64,000 bases of DNA, from positions 744,001 through 808,000 of the forward strand of contig NZ_NERV01000001.1 of the NCBI RefSeq assembly GCF_003063315.1, given 5' to 3'. The DNA comes from Limnohabitans sp. T6-5 (GTDB lineage: Bacteria > Pseudomonadota > Gammaproteobacteria > Burkholderiales > Burkholderiaceae_C). The stretch's first letter is position 1. Every line of letters begins with the position of its first letter. Under the pieces are notes generated by a model that had not been told where the DNA came from, did not search any database, and worked only from the letters and a program-made list of their open reading frames with translations. The translations under genes were made by a program, and so were the position numbers. Shown in pieces: positions 19,571 to 30,376 of the stretch.

Positions 19571-20848
19571 ATGTTCGAATACCAACAACCTGACCTCAAA
19601 GGCCATTTCGGCGTTTATGGCGGCAGCTTTGTCAGCGAAACCCTGACGCACGCCATCAACGAGCTGAAAGACGCTTACGCCAAGTACCAGCACGACCCTG
19701 AATTCATCGCCGAATTCAAGTCCGAGTTGGCGCACTTTGTGGGCCGCCCCTCGCCCATCTACCACGCCGCACGCATGAGCCGAGAAATGGGGGGGGCGCA
19801 AATCTTCTTGAAGCGCGAAGACCTCAACCACACCGGCGCGCACAAAATCAACAACACCATCGGCCAGGCCATGCTCGCCAAGCGCATGGGCAAGCCGCGC
19901 ATCATTGCCGAGACGGGTGCAGGCCAGCACGGCGTGGCCACCGCCACCATATGCGCCCGTTACGGGCTGGAGTGCGTGGTGTACATGGGCAGTGAAGACG
20001 TCAAACGCCAAAGCCCCAACGTGTACCGCATGAAGCTGTTGGGCGCGACCGTGATCCCGGTCGAGTCGGGCAGCAAGACGCTCAAGGACGCCCTGAACGA
20101 AGCCATGCGCGACTGGGTGGCCAATGTGGACAACACCTTCTACATCATCGGCACCGTGGCCGGCCCGCACCCTTACCCCATGATGGTGCGCGACTTCCAA
20201 AGCGTGATCGGTGAAGAGTGCCTCACGCAAATGCCCGAGATGTTCAAGTCGCTCAAGATGGCTGAGGAGCAACCCGACGCAGTGATCGCCTGCGTGGGCG
20301 GCGGCAGCAACGCCATGGGCATTTTCTACCCCTACATCGCCCACGAAAACACCCGCCTGATCGGTGTGGAAGCCGCAGGCGAAGGCATGGACTCGGGGAA
20401 GCACTCGTGCTCGCTGCAACTGGGCAGCCCCGGCGTGCTGCATGGCAACCGCACTTACATCCTGCAAGACGAGAATGGTCAGATCACTGAGACGCACAGC
20501 GTGAGCGCCGGTCTGGACTACCCTGGCGTCGGCCCCGAACATGCGTTCTTGAAGGACATTGGCCGCGCCGAGTACGTGGGCATCACCGACAAAGAATCGC
20601 TCGAAGCCTTCCACTACCTGTGCCGCACCGAAGGCATCATCCCGGCGCTGGAGTCGAGCCACGCCGTGGCCTACGCCATGAAGCTGGCCAAAACCATGCG
20701 CGCTGACCAGTCGATCCTGGTCAACCTGTCGGGCCGTGGCGACAAGGACATCGGCACCGTGGCCGATTTGTCAAACGCCGACTTTTTCTGCCGCCCCAGC
20801 TGCCAAGGCCAGTCGGTCAAAGGCATCACCGTTCAGCGTTCAGCGTAA
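19571..20848 (+). CDS. trpB: Tryptophan synthase beta chain
   Basis: 425 residues; PLP enzyme joining indole and serine. [15 protein letters not shown] opens the protein, the PLP Lys is in [27 protein letters not shown] binds the phosphate, and [12 protein letters not shown] is near the end. The start [14 protein letters not shown] matches the family; 18 upstream in-frame codons from a TTG do not. The last residues (ITVQRSA) come from a heptamer repeat array overlapping the 3' end, so the natural C-terminus has been replaced or extended. Confidence 0.97.
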   Translation: MFEYQQPDLKGHFGVYGGSFVSETLTHAINELKDAYAKYQHDPEFIAEFKSELAHFVGRPSPIYHAARMSREMGGAQIFLKREDLNHTGAHKINNTIGQAMLAKRMGKPRIIAETGAGQHGVATATICARYGLECVVYMGSEDVKRQSPNVYRMKLLGATVIPVESGSKTLKDALNEAMRDWVANVDNTFYIIGTVAGPHPYPMMVRDFQSVIGEECLTQMPEMFKSLKMAEEQPDAVIACVGGGSNAMGIFYPYIAHENTRLIGVEAAGEGMDSGKHSCSLQLGSPGVLHGNRTYILQDENGQITETHSVSAGLDYPGVGPEHAFLKDIGRAEYVGITDKESLEAFHYLCRTEGIIPALESSHAVAYAMKLAKTMRADQSILVNLSGRGDKDIGTVADLSNADFFCRPSCQGQSVKGITVQRSA

Positions 20849-20897
20849 AGCGTGATGCGCCTTGCCAAACACCCTCCAACGCCCAACACTCAACGCT
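20831..20897. repeat. Heptamer repeat arrays, inverted, at the trpB 3' end
   Basis: GTTCAGC GTTCAGC GTAAAGC GTGATGC on the left and CAACGCC CAACACT CAACGCT on the right form two opposed heptamer arrays able to pair as an imperfect hairpin. The left array supplies the last codons and stop of trpB; the right ends 16 bases before trpA. The same element type occurs between acpS and pdxJ. Confidence 0.7.
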
Positions 20898-20913
20898 TAA
20901 GGCCAAACCCATC

Positions 20914-21723
20914 ATGAGCCGCATCGACGCCACCCTCTCCGCCCTCAAAGCCCAGGGCCGCAAAGCCCTGATCCCGTATGTCACGGCCGGTTTTCCGCAA
21001 GCGGGCACCACCGTGCCCCTGATGCACGCCATGGCCCAAGCCGGGGCCGACATCATCGAGCTGGGGGTGCCGTTTTCTGACCCTTCAGCCGACGGCCCAG
21101 TCATCCAAAAAGCCGGTGACAAAGCGCTGGCGCTGGGCATTGGCACCGTGCAGGTGCTGGCCATGGTGCGCGAGTTCCGCCAGACCAACAGCACCACCCC
21201 TGTGGTGCTGATGGGCTACGCCAACCCGGTGGAACGCTACGACCAAAAGCACGGCACCGACAGCTTCATCCGCGACGCTTCGGCTGCCGGTGTGGACGGT
21301 GTGCTGATCGTGGACTACCCGCCCGAAGAATGCGTGGAATTTGCCGCCAAACTGCGCGCCCACAGCATGGACCTGATCTTTTTGCTGGCCCCCACCAGCA
21401 CCGACGAGCGCATGCAACAAGTGGCCCAGGTGGCCAGCGGCTACGTTTATTACGTGTCGCTCAAGGGCGTGACGGGTTCGGGCACGCTCGATACCGACGC
21501 GGTCGAGGCCATGCTGCCGCGCATCCGCCAGCACGTCAGCGTGCCGGTGGGCGTGGGCTTTGGCATCCGTGACGCGCAGACGGCCAAAGCCATCAGCCGC
21601 GTGGCGGATGCAGTGGTGATTGGCTCGCGCCTGATCCAGCTGATCGACGCCGCCCCGGCAGACCGCATCAACGCCGTGGCGAGTGAATTCCTCTCGGACA
21701 TCCGCCAAGCACTCGACGCCTGA
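20914..21723 (+). CDS. trpA: Tryptophan synthase alpha chain
   Basis: 269 residues, TIM barrel that releases indole from indole-3-glycerol phosphate for TrpB. Catalytic Glu in [15 protein letters not shown], catalytic Asp in [11 protein letters not shown], and phosphate loop residues in [12 protein letters not shown] and [10 protein letters not shown]. It follows trpB across the heptamer repeat element and is followed by accD after 73 bases. Confidence 0.97.
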   Translation: MSRIDATLSALKAQGRKALIPYVTAGFPQAGTTVPLMHAMAQAGADIIELGVPFSDPSADGPVIQKAGDKALALGIGTVQVLAMVREFRQTNSTTPVVLMGYANPVERYDQKHGTDSFIRDASAAGVDGVLIVDYPPEECVEFAAKLRAHSMDLIFLLAPTSTDERMQQVAQVASGYVYYVSLKGVTGSGTLDTDAVEAMLPRIRQHVSVPVGVGFGIRDAQTAKAISRVADAVVIGSRLIQLIDAAPADRINAVASEFLSDIRQALDA

Positions 21724-21796
21724 TGTTGCGCACCGTCAACCTGCCAAAATTACCAAAAGCGTTTCGACGATAATTCGCCCCTGAAGGAGAACCCTC

Positions 21797-22669
21797 ATGA
21801 GTTGGCTAGAAAAACTACTCCCCCCAAAAATCCAGCACACCGACCCGGCTGATCGACGCCAAGTGCCTGAAGGCCTGTGGGTCAAATGTCCCAGCTGCGA
21901 GACCGTTCTTTACAAGACCGACCTCGAAGAAAACCAGAACGTCTGCCCCAGCTGCTCGCACCACCTGCGCATGGGCGCCCGCGCCCGCCTGAACGGCTTC
22001 CTGGACGGCGAAGGCCGCTACGAAATCGGCCAGGAAGTGGTGCCGGTGGATGCCCTCAAGTTCAAGGACAGCCGCAAATACCCCGAACGCCTCAAAGAAG
22101 CCATGGACAACACCGGCGAAACCGATGCACTGGTGGTCATGGGCGGTGCGGTGCACAGCATTGAGCTGGTCGCGGCCTGCTTCGAATTTGACTTCATGGG
22201 CGGCTCCATGGGCTCGGTGGTCGGCGAGCGCTTTGTGCGCGGCATCGAAACCGCCATCGCGCAAAAAGTGCCCTTTGTCTGCTTTACAGCCACGGGCGGT
22301 GCCCGCATGCAAGAGGGCCTGCTCTCGCTCATGCAAATGGCCAAGACCAACGCCGCTTTGACCCGTCTTGCCAAAAAGGGCCTGCCCTACATCAGCGTGC
22401 TGACCGACCCGACCATGGGCGGCGTGTCTGCGGGCTTTGCCTTCTTGGGCGACGTGGTGATTGCTGAGCCCAAAGCCTTGATCGGCTTTGCCGGTCCCCG
22501 CGTGATCGAAAGCACCGTGCGCGTGACCCTGCCCGAAGGCTTCCAGCGCGCCGAGTTCCTGCAAACCAAGGGTGCCGTGGACTTCATCTGCGACCGCCGC
22601 GAACTGCGCAAAACCATCGCCAGCACCCTGGCCATGCTGCAACGCCAACCCGCCGATGCGGTGAGCTGA
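21797..22669 (+). CDS. accD: Acetyl-CoA carboxylase carboxyltransferase subunit beta
   Basis: 290 residues; with AccA transfers the carboxyl group from biotin to acetyl-CoA. An N-terminal C4 zinc ribbon is visible ([12 protein letters not shown] then [12 protein letters not shown], residues about 30-55), followed by the carboxyltransferase fold with [13 protein letters not shown] and the oxyanion-forming [12 protein letters not shown]. The ATG follows GAAGGAGAA, a strong SD, and a GATAAT box lies about 25 bases upstream, so it may have its own promoter. A long hairpin follows. Confidence 0.97.
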   Translation: MSWLEKLLPPKIQHTDPADRRQVPEGLWVKCPSCETVLYKTDLEENQNVCPSCSHHLRMGARARLNGFLDGEGRYEIGQEVVPVDALKFKDSRKYPERLKEAMDNTGETDALVVMGGAVHSIELVAACFEFDFMGGSMGSVVGERFVRGIETAIAQKVPFVCFTATGGARMQEGLLSLMQMAKTNAALTRLAKKGLPYISVLTDPTMGGVSAGFAFLGDVVIAEPKALIGFAGPRVIESTVRVTLPEGFQRAEFLQTKGAVDFICDRRELRKTIASTLAMLQRQPADAVS

Positions 22670-22682
22670 GCGAAGCGTTCTT

Positions 22683-22725
22683 GCCCCACGACAAAGGCCC
22701 TCGCAAGAGGGCCTTTGTCGTGGGG
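22683..22725. terminator. Long perfect hairpin between accD and the convergent YggT gene
   Basis: A 19-bp perfect stem (CCCCACGACAAAGGCCCTC and its complement) closed by a GCAA tetraloop of the GNRA class. It lies 14 bases after the accD stop, between convergent genes, and lacks a strong T run; probably a bidirectional transcript end or stabiliser. Confidence 0.75.
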
Positions 22726-22767
22726 GGCACGGTGGACGCTTGATGCGTAGACCTGCCAACCATCAAA

Positions 22768-22858
22768 TGTCGGACTCTTCGAGTACCGACCTACGAGCAA
22801 CCGAGCAACGGACAGGGCGGGCAGGTTTTTTGTCGGTCGGCGGTCGAAGACCCCGACA
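22768..22858. repeat. REP-like paired palindromes, locus 1
   Basis: Palindrome A (22768-22794, GTCGGACTC..GAGTACCGACC) and palindrome B (22831-22858, TCGGCGGTC..GACCCCGA) each form a short hairpin with loops of about 3 bases. Related A/B pairs occur at two other intergenic sites in this window. Confidence 0.7.
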
Positions 22859-22884
22859 AACTTCTGATTCCTGCAATTTGGAGA

Positions 22885-23433
22885 TCAGAACATCAAACTC
22901 ATCTGCAAGCCTGACAACAACAAACCAGCCATTTGCAGCAAAAGCAACATTACGATCGGCGATAAATCCATGCCGCCAATCAATGGCACAAGGCGCTGGA
23001 ATGGGCGCAAAAACGGCTCACACAAGCGCCCAGCCAGTGCGTGCATGGGCGAGCCGGGGTTCACCCAGGACATGACGGCCAAGACCAGGACCAGTGCACT
23101 CAGGGCCGATACCACCAACTGAGCCAAACCGATCAAGCTGACCAAGGGCAACATGCCCAAAGCCCCGCGCCCGCCCGCAAGCAGCCAAAGCAGCAGAAAC
23201 TGCACCACCTTGACCAACCAGGCACCCACCAGGCTCGATAAATCCCAAGTCGACCAGGCCGGAATGACCTTGCGCAAAGGCAGGATCAGCCAGTCCGTCA
23301 TCGCAAAAACAAAGTTTCCCAAAGGTTGATTGAAGGAAATGCGCTGCCACTGCATCAAGAACCGCAGCAAACAGGTGCCTGCGACCAAGCCCGCCACGAC
23401 ATCCAACACCATATTGACCATCTGAAACCACAT
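22885..23433 (-). CDS. YggT family membrane protein
   Basis: 182 residues, two copies of the YggT repeat, each with hydrophobic helices and a conserved turn: FNQPLGNFVFAMTDWLILPLR in the first half and PGSPMHALAGRLCEPFLRPF in the second. An integral inner-membrane protein of poorly defined role, linked in other bacteria to osmotic tolerance, cell shape or division. The start MWFQMVNMVL is chosen because AGGAG lies 9 bases upstream; 25 extra upstream in-frame residues lack hydrophobic or family character. Divergent from the LON gene. Confidence 0.88.
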   Translation of the reverse strand: MWFQMVNMVLDVVAGLVAGTCLLRFLMQWQRISFNQPLGNFVFAMTDWLILPLRKVIPAWSTWDLSSLVGAWLVKVVQFLLLWLLAGGRGALGMLPLVSLIGLAQLVVSALSALVLVLAVMSWVNPGSPMHALAGRLCEPFLRPFQRLVPLIGGMDLSPIVMLLLLQMAGLLLSGLQMSLMF

Positions 23434-23465
23434 TGCTTTTCTCCTGCTCATGCGATGATACCCAG

Positions 23466-24137
23466 ATGCCTGACTCCGCCACCCCACCCTCTGCAGCCTT
23501 GGCGTCAATGCCGCTGTTTCCCCTGAGCACCGTGCTGTTTCCAGGTGCTTTGCTGCCTTTGCAACTGTTCGAGCTGCGCTATCTGCAAATGATTGGCGAA
23601 TGCGAGCGACAAAGTACCGGCTTTGGCGTGGTCACCCTGACCCAGGGGCGCGAGGTACACCGCCCGGGCGCAGCCGCCGAGCGGTTCGAGCCCATTGGCA
23701 CGCGGGTGCAGATTGAACGCATCGAGCGGCCCCAGGCGGGCCTCGTGATGGTGTGGTGCAGAGGGGTGGAACGCTTTCAGATCCAAAGCACCGAACAACG
23801 CAGCGACGGTCTGTGGCGTGGCCAAGTGCAGGCTCTGCCCCCTGAGCCCAGCTTGCCCGTGCCGGAGCACCTGCAACACCTTTCTGGGCAGATGCATGCG
23901 GCCTTGCAAAACCTGAGTGCCCAAGCCAGCGAGGTCCCCCACTGGAACGAAGCCTGGCGCCTGCAAGACTGCAGCTGGCTATCCAACCGCTACGGCGAGC
24001 TGCTGCCTTTGCCCCTGGCCATGAAATACCGCCTGTTCGCTTTGCAAGAGCCCATGTTGCGGCTGGAGCTGATTGGCGATCTGGTCGCGCCAACTTCTGA
24101 TGACGCCGCAAACGGGAAACCGCCCGCAAACTCTTAA
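23466..24137 (+). CDS. LON substrate-binding domain protein (no protease domain)
   Basis: 223 residues matching only the N-terminal substrate-recognition (LON/PUA-like) domain of Lon protease: MPLFPLSTVLFPGALLPLQL, FELRYLQMIGEC, then FGVVTLTQG and a GTRVQIERIE strand. No AAA+ or Ser-Lys protease domain is present, as usual for this stand-alone family. The function is unknown; peptide or protein binding is assumed. It directly precedes lysS, whose TAAAAT-like box overlaps its stop codon. Confidence 0.87.
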   Translation: MPDSATPPSAALASMPLFPLSTVLFPGALLPLQLFELRYLQMIGECERQSTGFGVVTLTQGREVHRPGAAAERFEPIGTRVQIERIERPQAGLVMVWCRGVERFQIQSTEQRSDGLWRGQVQALPPEPSLPVPEHLQHLSGQMHAALQNLSAQASEVPHWNEAWRLQDCSWLSNRYGELLPLPLAMKYRLFALQEPMLRLELIGDLVAPTSDDAANGKPPANS

Positions 24138-24220
24138 AATAGAGGGCTTTGCGCCTGCGCGCACCCCACAACCCCGGATCGGGTGGCGCCAGTCACCTCG
24201 GCCCCAACTGCACCCTCGCC

Positions 24221-25786
<1,566 letters not shown>

Positions 25787-25804
25787 GCACACAAGGCTCT
25801 AAAA

Positions 25805-25834
25805 ACAAACCCGGCCAAGGCCGGGTTTGTCGTT
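25805..25834. terminator. Rho-independent terminator after lysS
   Basis: ACAAACCCGGCC / GGCCGGGTTTGT perfect stem with a minimal loop, followed by CGTTTT; an A run on the other side makes it usable for the convergent minus-strand gene too. Confidence 0.85.
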
Positions 25835-25843
25835 TTCTGGGGT

Positions 25844-26170
25844 TCAGCCCTGCTGTCGTGGCGGCAGTCGGGGCGCGTCGTCCACCACCTCGCGCACCTC
25901 AACATCCACCACCTGGTCGTCATGGGCAAATGGGGCACCTTGACCTCTGGGCGGCTCAAAGCCTTGTCCGGAACCTGCACGGAAACCACCCTGTTTGAAA
26001 CCCTGGCGCATGGCATTGAACTGCTGCCAGACCATCACCACCTGGGGTTTGCGGCCCGTCAACAGCCAACGAACCGTCGCGTAAACGATGTAGCAGAGCA
26101 AGCCAAAAAGCAAGGCCACCAGAAAACCCAGGCCGAGCAGGCCCATGAAGATGCGTGCAATCCAGTTCAT
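25844..26170 (-). CDS. Hypothetical small membrane protein
   Basis: 108 residues. One long or two short hydrophobic segments fill residues 3-40 (IFMGLLGLGFLVALLFGLLCY). A cytoplasmic tail follows with VWQQFNAMRQGFKQGGFRAG and an acidic, Val/Asp-rich end (DVEVREVVDD). AAGGAA precedes the ATG. It lies 14 bases after nagZ on the same strand, so it is the last gene of the lepA-to-nagZ run. No function recognised. Confidence 0.75.
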   Translation of the reverse strand: MNWIARIFMGLLGLGFLVALLFGLLCYIVYATVRWLLTGRKPQVVMVWQQFNAMRQGFKQGGFRAGSGQGFEPPRGQGAPFAHDDQVVDVEVREVVDDAPRLPPRQQG

Positions 26171-26184
26171 CGAATTCCTTCGTT

Positions 26185-27270
26185 TCAAGGCAAGCGGTCA
26201 AGTGCCTGCATGTAGTCGGCAGAGCGCACCAAATCATCCCAAGGGCAGGCGGGCGATCGGGGCAAGAGGTTCAAACGGCGCTCTTCGCTGATTTCATTAG
26301 GCGTCCAGCGGCCTTTGAGTTGGGCCTCGGCCAGTTGGTCGAGCACCTCGTCCAGCTCTGCGCCGCCATTCACCGCCGAGCGGTTGCACAGCAGGGCCAG
26401 GTCGCAACCGGCTTGGAGTGCGGTGATCACCGCTTCGGTGTAGCTGAGGGTGCGGCCATCCAACTGGCGGGCGGCAGCCATCGACAAGTCGTCGGTGCAG
26501 ACCACGCCCTGAAAGCCCAACTGCGCACGCAGGATGTCTTGCAGCCAGCGCGGCGAGTAGCCTGCCGGGCGGCTGTCCACTTTGCTGTAGATCACATGCG
26601 CAGGCATCACGGCCGTGAGCACGCTGGTGAGCCAGCGGTAGGGCTGGGCGTCGTCGGCCAGGATGGCTTTGAGACTGCGCTTGTCCACCGGTAGCGCTAT
26701 GTGCGAGTCGGCCTTGACGGCGCCATGCCCGGGGAAATGTTTGCCGCAGTTGCCCATGCCCGCTTGCAGAAGGCCCTGCATCAGGCTGCGTGCCAGCAGG
26801 CTGACCACACGCGGGTCGCGGGCGAAGGCACGGTCGCCAATGACGCCACTTTCGCCGTGGTCGAGGTCGAGCACGGGCGTGAAGCTGAAATCGACGCCAC
26901 AAGCGCGCAGTTCGCTGGCCAGCACAAAGCCCGCCGAAGTGGCCGCTTCGCAGGCCTTGAGCACACCCGAACCGGGTTGACCTTTGTCGTCTTGCGACCA
27001 GAGTTCACCCAAAGCGCGCATGGGCGGCAAATGGGTGAAGCCGTCGGTGCGAAAGCGCTGCACGCGACCGCCTTCGTGGTCGACCGCGATCAAGAGGTCT
27101 GGACGGATGCTTTTGATGTCGGCACACAAGTCGGTGAGCTGCGCCCGGCTTTGCCAGTTGCGGCCAAACAGGATCATGCCGCCCACCAGCGGGTGCACTA
27201 GGCGAAGGCGGTCCACGTCGGTCAGTTCTTGGCCTTCAATGTCGATGATCAGGGGGGCGTGCAGTGTCAT
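26185..27270 (-). CDS. nagZ: Beta-N-acetylhexosaminidase (glycoside hydrolase 3)
   Basis: 361 residues, cytoplasmic enzyme of peptidoglycan recycling that removes GlcNAc from anhydro-muropeptides. Family marks are DHEGGRVQRF, the loop KHFPGHGAVKADSHIALP whose His is catalytic, and VVCTDDLSMAA with the nucleophile Asp. The start MTLHAPLIIDIEG is selected because it matches family N-termini; 12 upstream in-frame codons are not conserved. Downstream of acpS in the same orientation. Confidence 0.95.
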   Translation of the reverse strand: MTLHAPLIIDIEGQELTDVDRLRLVHPLVGGMILFGRNWQSRAQLTDLCADIKSIRPDLLIAVDHEGGRVQRFRTDGFTHLPPMRALGELWSQDDKGQPGSGVLKACEAATSAGFVLASELRACGVDFSFTPVLDLDHGESGVIGDRAFARDPRVVSLLARSLMQGLLQAGMGNCGKHFPGHGAVKADSHIALPVDKRSLKAILADDAQPYRWLTSVLTAVMPAHVIYSKVDSRPAGYSPRWLQDILRAQLGFQGVVCTDDLSMAAARQLDGRTLSYTEAVITALQAGCDLALLCNRSAVNGGAELDEVLDQLAEAQLKGRWTPNEISEERRLNLLPRSPACPWDDLVRSADYMQALDRLP

Positions 27271-27307
27271 GGGGATTCCATTCAAGGTGGGGCGCCTGCG
27301 CGGCAAA

Positions 27308-27715
27308 TCAAGGGTGCGATGGGTCTAGGGTTTCGACCACGCAAAAACTCGCGGCGTATTCGGACTCGTCGGTCACTGTGATGTGCGCTTGCAGGCCCTT
27401 GGCCTCAAACCATTCTTTCAAAACACCGTGTAACACGATGACCGGCTGGCCGCTGGGCAGCTTGCCCACCTCACACAGCCGCCAGGTCATGGGCATGCGC
27501 ATGCCCAAGCCAATCGCTTTGCTGAAAGCCTCTTTGGCCGAAAACCGTGTGGCCAAGTAGCGCACACCCCGCTCGGGCCAGCGGGCGCTGCGGGCTTTCC
27601 AGGTGGCCATCTCGGCGTCGCTCAGCACCTTGGCGGCAAAGCGCTCGCCGTGCCGGTCCAAGCTGGTTTTGATGCGGCGGATGTCGCAAATGTCGGTGCC
27701 GATGCCGTAAATCAT
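27308..27715 (-). CDS. acpS: Holo-[acyl-carrier-protein] synthase
   Basis: 135 residues; transfers 4'-phosphopantetheine from CoA to the Ser of ACP, activating the AcpP encoded about 10 kb away. The Mg-binding motif GIGTDICDI opens the protein and [13 protein letters not shown] carries the catalytic Glu/Lys. Slightly longer than the E. coli enzyme. It is separated from pdxJ by a heptamer repeat array that is directly upstream of its start codon, with no good SD visible. Confidence 0.95.
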   Translation of the reverse strand: MIYGIGTDICDIRRIKTSLDRHGERFAAKVLSDAEMATWKARSARWPERGVRYLATRFSAKEAFSKAIGLGMRMPMTWRLCEVGKLPSGQPVIVLHGVLKEWFEAKGLQAHITVTDESEYAASFCVVETLDPSHP

Positions 27716-27724
27716 GTTTTTGGG

Positions 27725-27822
27725 GTTGAACGTTGAGCGTTGAGCGTTGAGCGTTGGGCGTTGGGCGTTGGGCGTTGGGCGTTGATCTCTTCACGCTGAA
27801 CGCTGAACACTCAACCCTTAAC
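27725..27822. repeat. Heptamer tandem repeat arrays, inverted, between pdxJ and acpS
   Basis: Nine consecutive GTTGRRC-type units (27725-27787: GTTGAAC, three GTTGAGC, four GTTGGGC, GTTGATC), then after seven bases four opposed units (27795-27822: GCTGAAC twice, ACTCAAC, CCTTAAC). The right array overlaps the end of pdxJ and supplies its last codons. The arrays can pair with each other. Confidence 0.85.
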
Positions 27823-28563
27823 CAACAGACCGATGTAGGCTTGCACCGTGGCGGCGTAACCCATCTCCAGCGCATCGGCCATGAAGGCGTGGCCAATCGA
27901 GACTTCTTGCAAGCCTTTTACGGCAGCCACAAAGGCAGGCAAGTTGTCGCGGTTCAGGTCGTGCCCGGCGTTCAGGCCCAGGCCCACCTGCAAAGCCGCC
28001 GCTGCCGCATCGGCATAACGCTGCAGCTGTGCGGCGTTCTCTGGCGTGCCCCAGGTGGCCGCATAGGGCTCGGTGTAAAGCTCCACCCGGTCAGCGCCCA
28101 CAGCGCGGGCGGCGGCCATTTGCTCCGGCAGCGGGTCCATGAACAGACTCACGCGCACACCCAGCGCCTTGCATTCGTCGATCAGGGGTTTCAGGCGCTC
28201 GGCGTCTTGCGGAAAAGTCCAACCATGGTCACTGGTGAACTGGCCTTCGCTGTCGGGCACAAAGGTCACCTGATGCGGGCGCACAGCACGCACGTGGTCC
28301 ATCAGGTTATGGAAGGGGTTGCCTTCGATGTTGAACTCGCGGTCAGGCCAGGCCTTCATCAAGGCGGTGAGCTCAGGCACGTCGCTCGCGCGGATGTGGC
28401 GCTCATCGGGTCGAGGGTGGATGGTGATGCCGTTGGCGCCCGCTTGCAGGCACAGCTCGGCTGCGCGGACAACGCTCGGGATGCCCAGGTGGCGGGAGTT
28501 GCGCAGCAGCGCGACTTTGTTGACGTTGACCGACAGGGCCACGCAAGAATTGGAATGGGTCAT
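27811..28563 (-). CDS. pdxJ: Pyridoxine 5'-phosphate synthase
   Basis: 250 residues, TIM barrel forming PNP from 1-deoxyxylulose 5-phosphate and aminoacetone phosphate. The signature is clear: [16 protein letters not shown] at the start, [16 protein letters not shown] with the active-site His/Arg, FNIEGNP, and GLNAGHDLN. The ATG overlaps the recO stop (ATGA). The final residues (LLVKG) are read from the heptamer repeat, a sign that the array has invaded or replaced the original 3' end. Confidence 0.96.
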   Translation of the reverse strand: MTHSNSCVALSVNVNKVALLRNSRHLGIPSVVRAAELCLQAGANGITIHPRPDERHIRASDVPELTALMKAWPDREFNIEGNPFHNLMDHVRAVRPHQVTFVPDSEGQFTSDHGWTFPQDAERLKPLIDECKALGVRVSLFMDPLPEQMAAARAVGADRVELYTEPYAATWGTPENAAQLQRYADAAAAALQVGLGLNAGHDLNRDNLPAFVAAVKGLQEVSIGHAFMADALEMGYAATVQAYIGLLVKG

Positions 28564-29309
28564 AGGGTTTGCAGGTCCAGCATCATTTGGCGGGTGCGCA
28601 AAGCGCCCACACCGCAATGGTAGTTGAGCATGAGGCGCAAGGGCCGCTGCAGCGGCCCCAGCAGGTCAGCGCATTCGCGCAGCAAAGCAGCCAAGGGTCT
28701 GGGAGCATCAAGCGCAGCTTGCAGCGCTAGCCATTGCGCGCCGCACAAGGCGTGTCTGCTGTCGTCGGGCACCCATTGCAGTCCGGCTTCGGGCACCAGG
28801 GTGTAAAAACCTTCTAGCTCCAGGGGCTTGAGCGTCAAGGTTTGCAAGTTGAGGGCGGGCAGCAAGCCCATGTTTTTGAGCAGCAGCAGCTCAAACGCCC
28901 GCAAGGCCCATTGCAGGGCATCGGGGTCGCCACTGGCCAGCAAACGCACGGCTGCGGCATAAACCTCGAACAATTGCGGATGGGGGTCGTCTCGCGCCGT
29001 CAGGCGCATGAGCAATTCATTGAGGTAATAGCCCGACAGCAGTGCCTCGCCCGTGGGCATGACGTGCCCGCCCACCCATTCGGCAGATTTGAGCGTGCGG
29101 ATATCGCCGTCGCCCCCAAAAGCCAGCGACAAAGGCTGCAAAGGCAGCAGCACAGGCCGAAAACTCGATGTTGGACGCTTGGCCCCCTTGGCCACCAAAG
29201 CCACCCGTCCATGGTGGCGGGTGAAGACTTCGAGGATCAGGCTGGTTTCGCTCCAGTCGTAGCGGTGCAGCACATAGGCTGGCTCGTCTGCGATCCGCTG
29301 GGTGGCCAT
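28560..29309 (-). CDS. recO: DNA repair protein RecO
   Basis: 249 residues; loads RecA at gaps in the RecFOR pathway. An N-terminal OB-fold is evident ([20 protein letters not shown] then [20 protein letters not shown]), followed by the helical C-terminal domain ([17 protein letters not shown]). The start [13 protein letters not shown] is the family start; a longer frame overlapping era is not conserved. It follows era by 11 bases and overlaps pdxJ. Confidence 0.94.
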   Translation of the reverse strand: MATQRIADEPAYVLHRYDWSETSLILEVFTRHHGRVALVAKGAKRPTSSFRPVLLPLQPLSLAFGGDGDIRTLKSAEWVGGHVMPTGEALLSGYYLNELLMRLTARDDPHPQLFEVYAAAVRLLASGDPDALQWALRAFELLLLKNMGLLPALNLQTLTLKPLELEGFYTLVPEAGLQWVPDDSRHALCGAQWLALQAALDAPRPLAALLRECADLLGPLQRPLRLMLNYHCGVGALRTRQMMLDLQTL

Positions 29310-29320
29310 TGAAGCAGGCG

Positions 29321-30376
29321 TTACTCGTAACCGAAGCTGCGCACGCGCGCTTCGTCGTCGGCCCAGCCGGAGCGGACTTTGACCCACAGCTCAATGAACA
29401 CCTTGGCGTCCAGCAGCTTTTCCAGCTCGACCCGAGTCTCGGTGCCGATGCGTTTGAGTTTTTCACCCTTGTCACCGATCACCATGGCCTTGTGGCCTTC
29501 CCGCTCGACCACGATGGTGGCCGCAATGCGCAGCATGCGCTTGGCGGTGCGACCGGCTTCTTCTTCGAACTTGTCAATCACCACGGTGGAGGTGTAAGGC
29601 AGCTCGTCACCCGTCAGGCGGAAGAGTTTTTCGCGCACCATTTCGCTGGCAAGGAACTTCTCGCTGCGGTCAGTGAGTTCGTCTTCGGCATGCCACCAGG
29701 GCTGCTCGGGCAGGTATTTTTCGCAAATGTCGAGCAAGCGCACGATGTCCTTGGGCTGCTTGGCGGACATGGGTACAAACTCGGTGAAAGCGTGGCGCTC
29801 TTGCATGCTTTGCAGCCAAGGCGCGATGTCGCCACGGCGGTGCACGTTGTCGAGCTTATTGGCCACCAGCAAGACCGGGATACCGGGCTTGAGCAGGGCC
29901 AGCACTTTGGCATCGGCCGTGGTGAAGCTGCCCGCCTCGACCACGAACAACACCAAATCCACATCACTCACCGCACCGACCACGGTTTTGTTGAGCGACT
30001 TGTTGAGCGCAGTACCGTGGATGGTCTGAAAACCGGGCGTGTCGACAAACACATACTGGGCCGCGCCTTGGGTGCGGATGCCGGTGATGCGGTGGCGCGT
30101 GGTTTGGGCTTTGCGCGAGGTGATGCTGATTTTTTGGCCCACCAAGGCGTTGAGCAAGGTGGATTTGCCCACGTTGGGCTTGCCCACAATGGCCACCAGG
30201 CCGCAGCGCGGGCCTTCCACCGGCACAGGCGAGGGGGCGGCAGCGACCGGGGGCAAGGCAGCGTCTTCGGACGCATCGCGTGGCTGAATGGTCACGCCCG
30301 CTATTTGCACGGGACGGCGCATGGTTTGTTCTTGCGGCGTGCGTTCAGTTTCAGGCGTTTTCTTGTCGGTGCTCAT
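29321..30376 (-). CDS. era: GTPase Era
   Basis: 351 residues; ribosome-assembly GTPase that binds the 3' end of 16S rRNA. G motifs: [29 protein letters not shown]. The C-terminal KH domain includes [20 protein letters not shown]. The N-terminus has about 55 extra residues, Pro/Ala-rich, before [11 protein letters not shown] compared with E. coli Era. The ATG overlaps the rnc stop (ATGA), supporting the long start and indicating coupled expression with RNase III. Confidence 0.96.
   Translation of the reverse strand: MSTDKKTPETERTPQEQTMRRPVQIAGVTIQPRDASEDAALPPVAAAPSPVPVEGPRCGLVAIVGKPNVGKSTLLNALVGQKISITSRKAQTTRHRITGIRTQGAAQYVFVDTPGFQTIHGTALNKSLNKTVVGAVSDVDLVLFVVEAGSFTTADAKVLALLKPGIPVLLVANKLDNVHRRGDIAPWLQSMQERHAFTEFVPMSAKQPKDIVRLLDICEKYLPEQPWWHAEDELTDRSEKFLASEMVREKLFRLTGDELPYTSTVVIDKFEEEAGRTAKRMLRIAATIVVEREGHKAMVIGDKGEKLKRIGTETRVELEKLLDAKVFIELWVKVRSGWADDEARVRSFGYE

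Noticed and set aside
27725-27822. Tandem repeats as a possible CRISPR array
   Set aside because: The units are seven bases with no unique spacers, and no cas genes are present.
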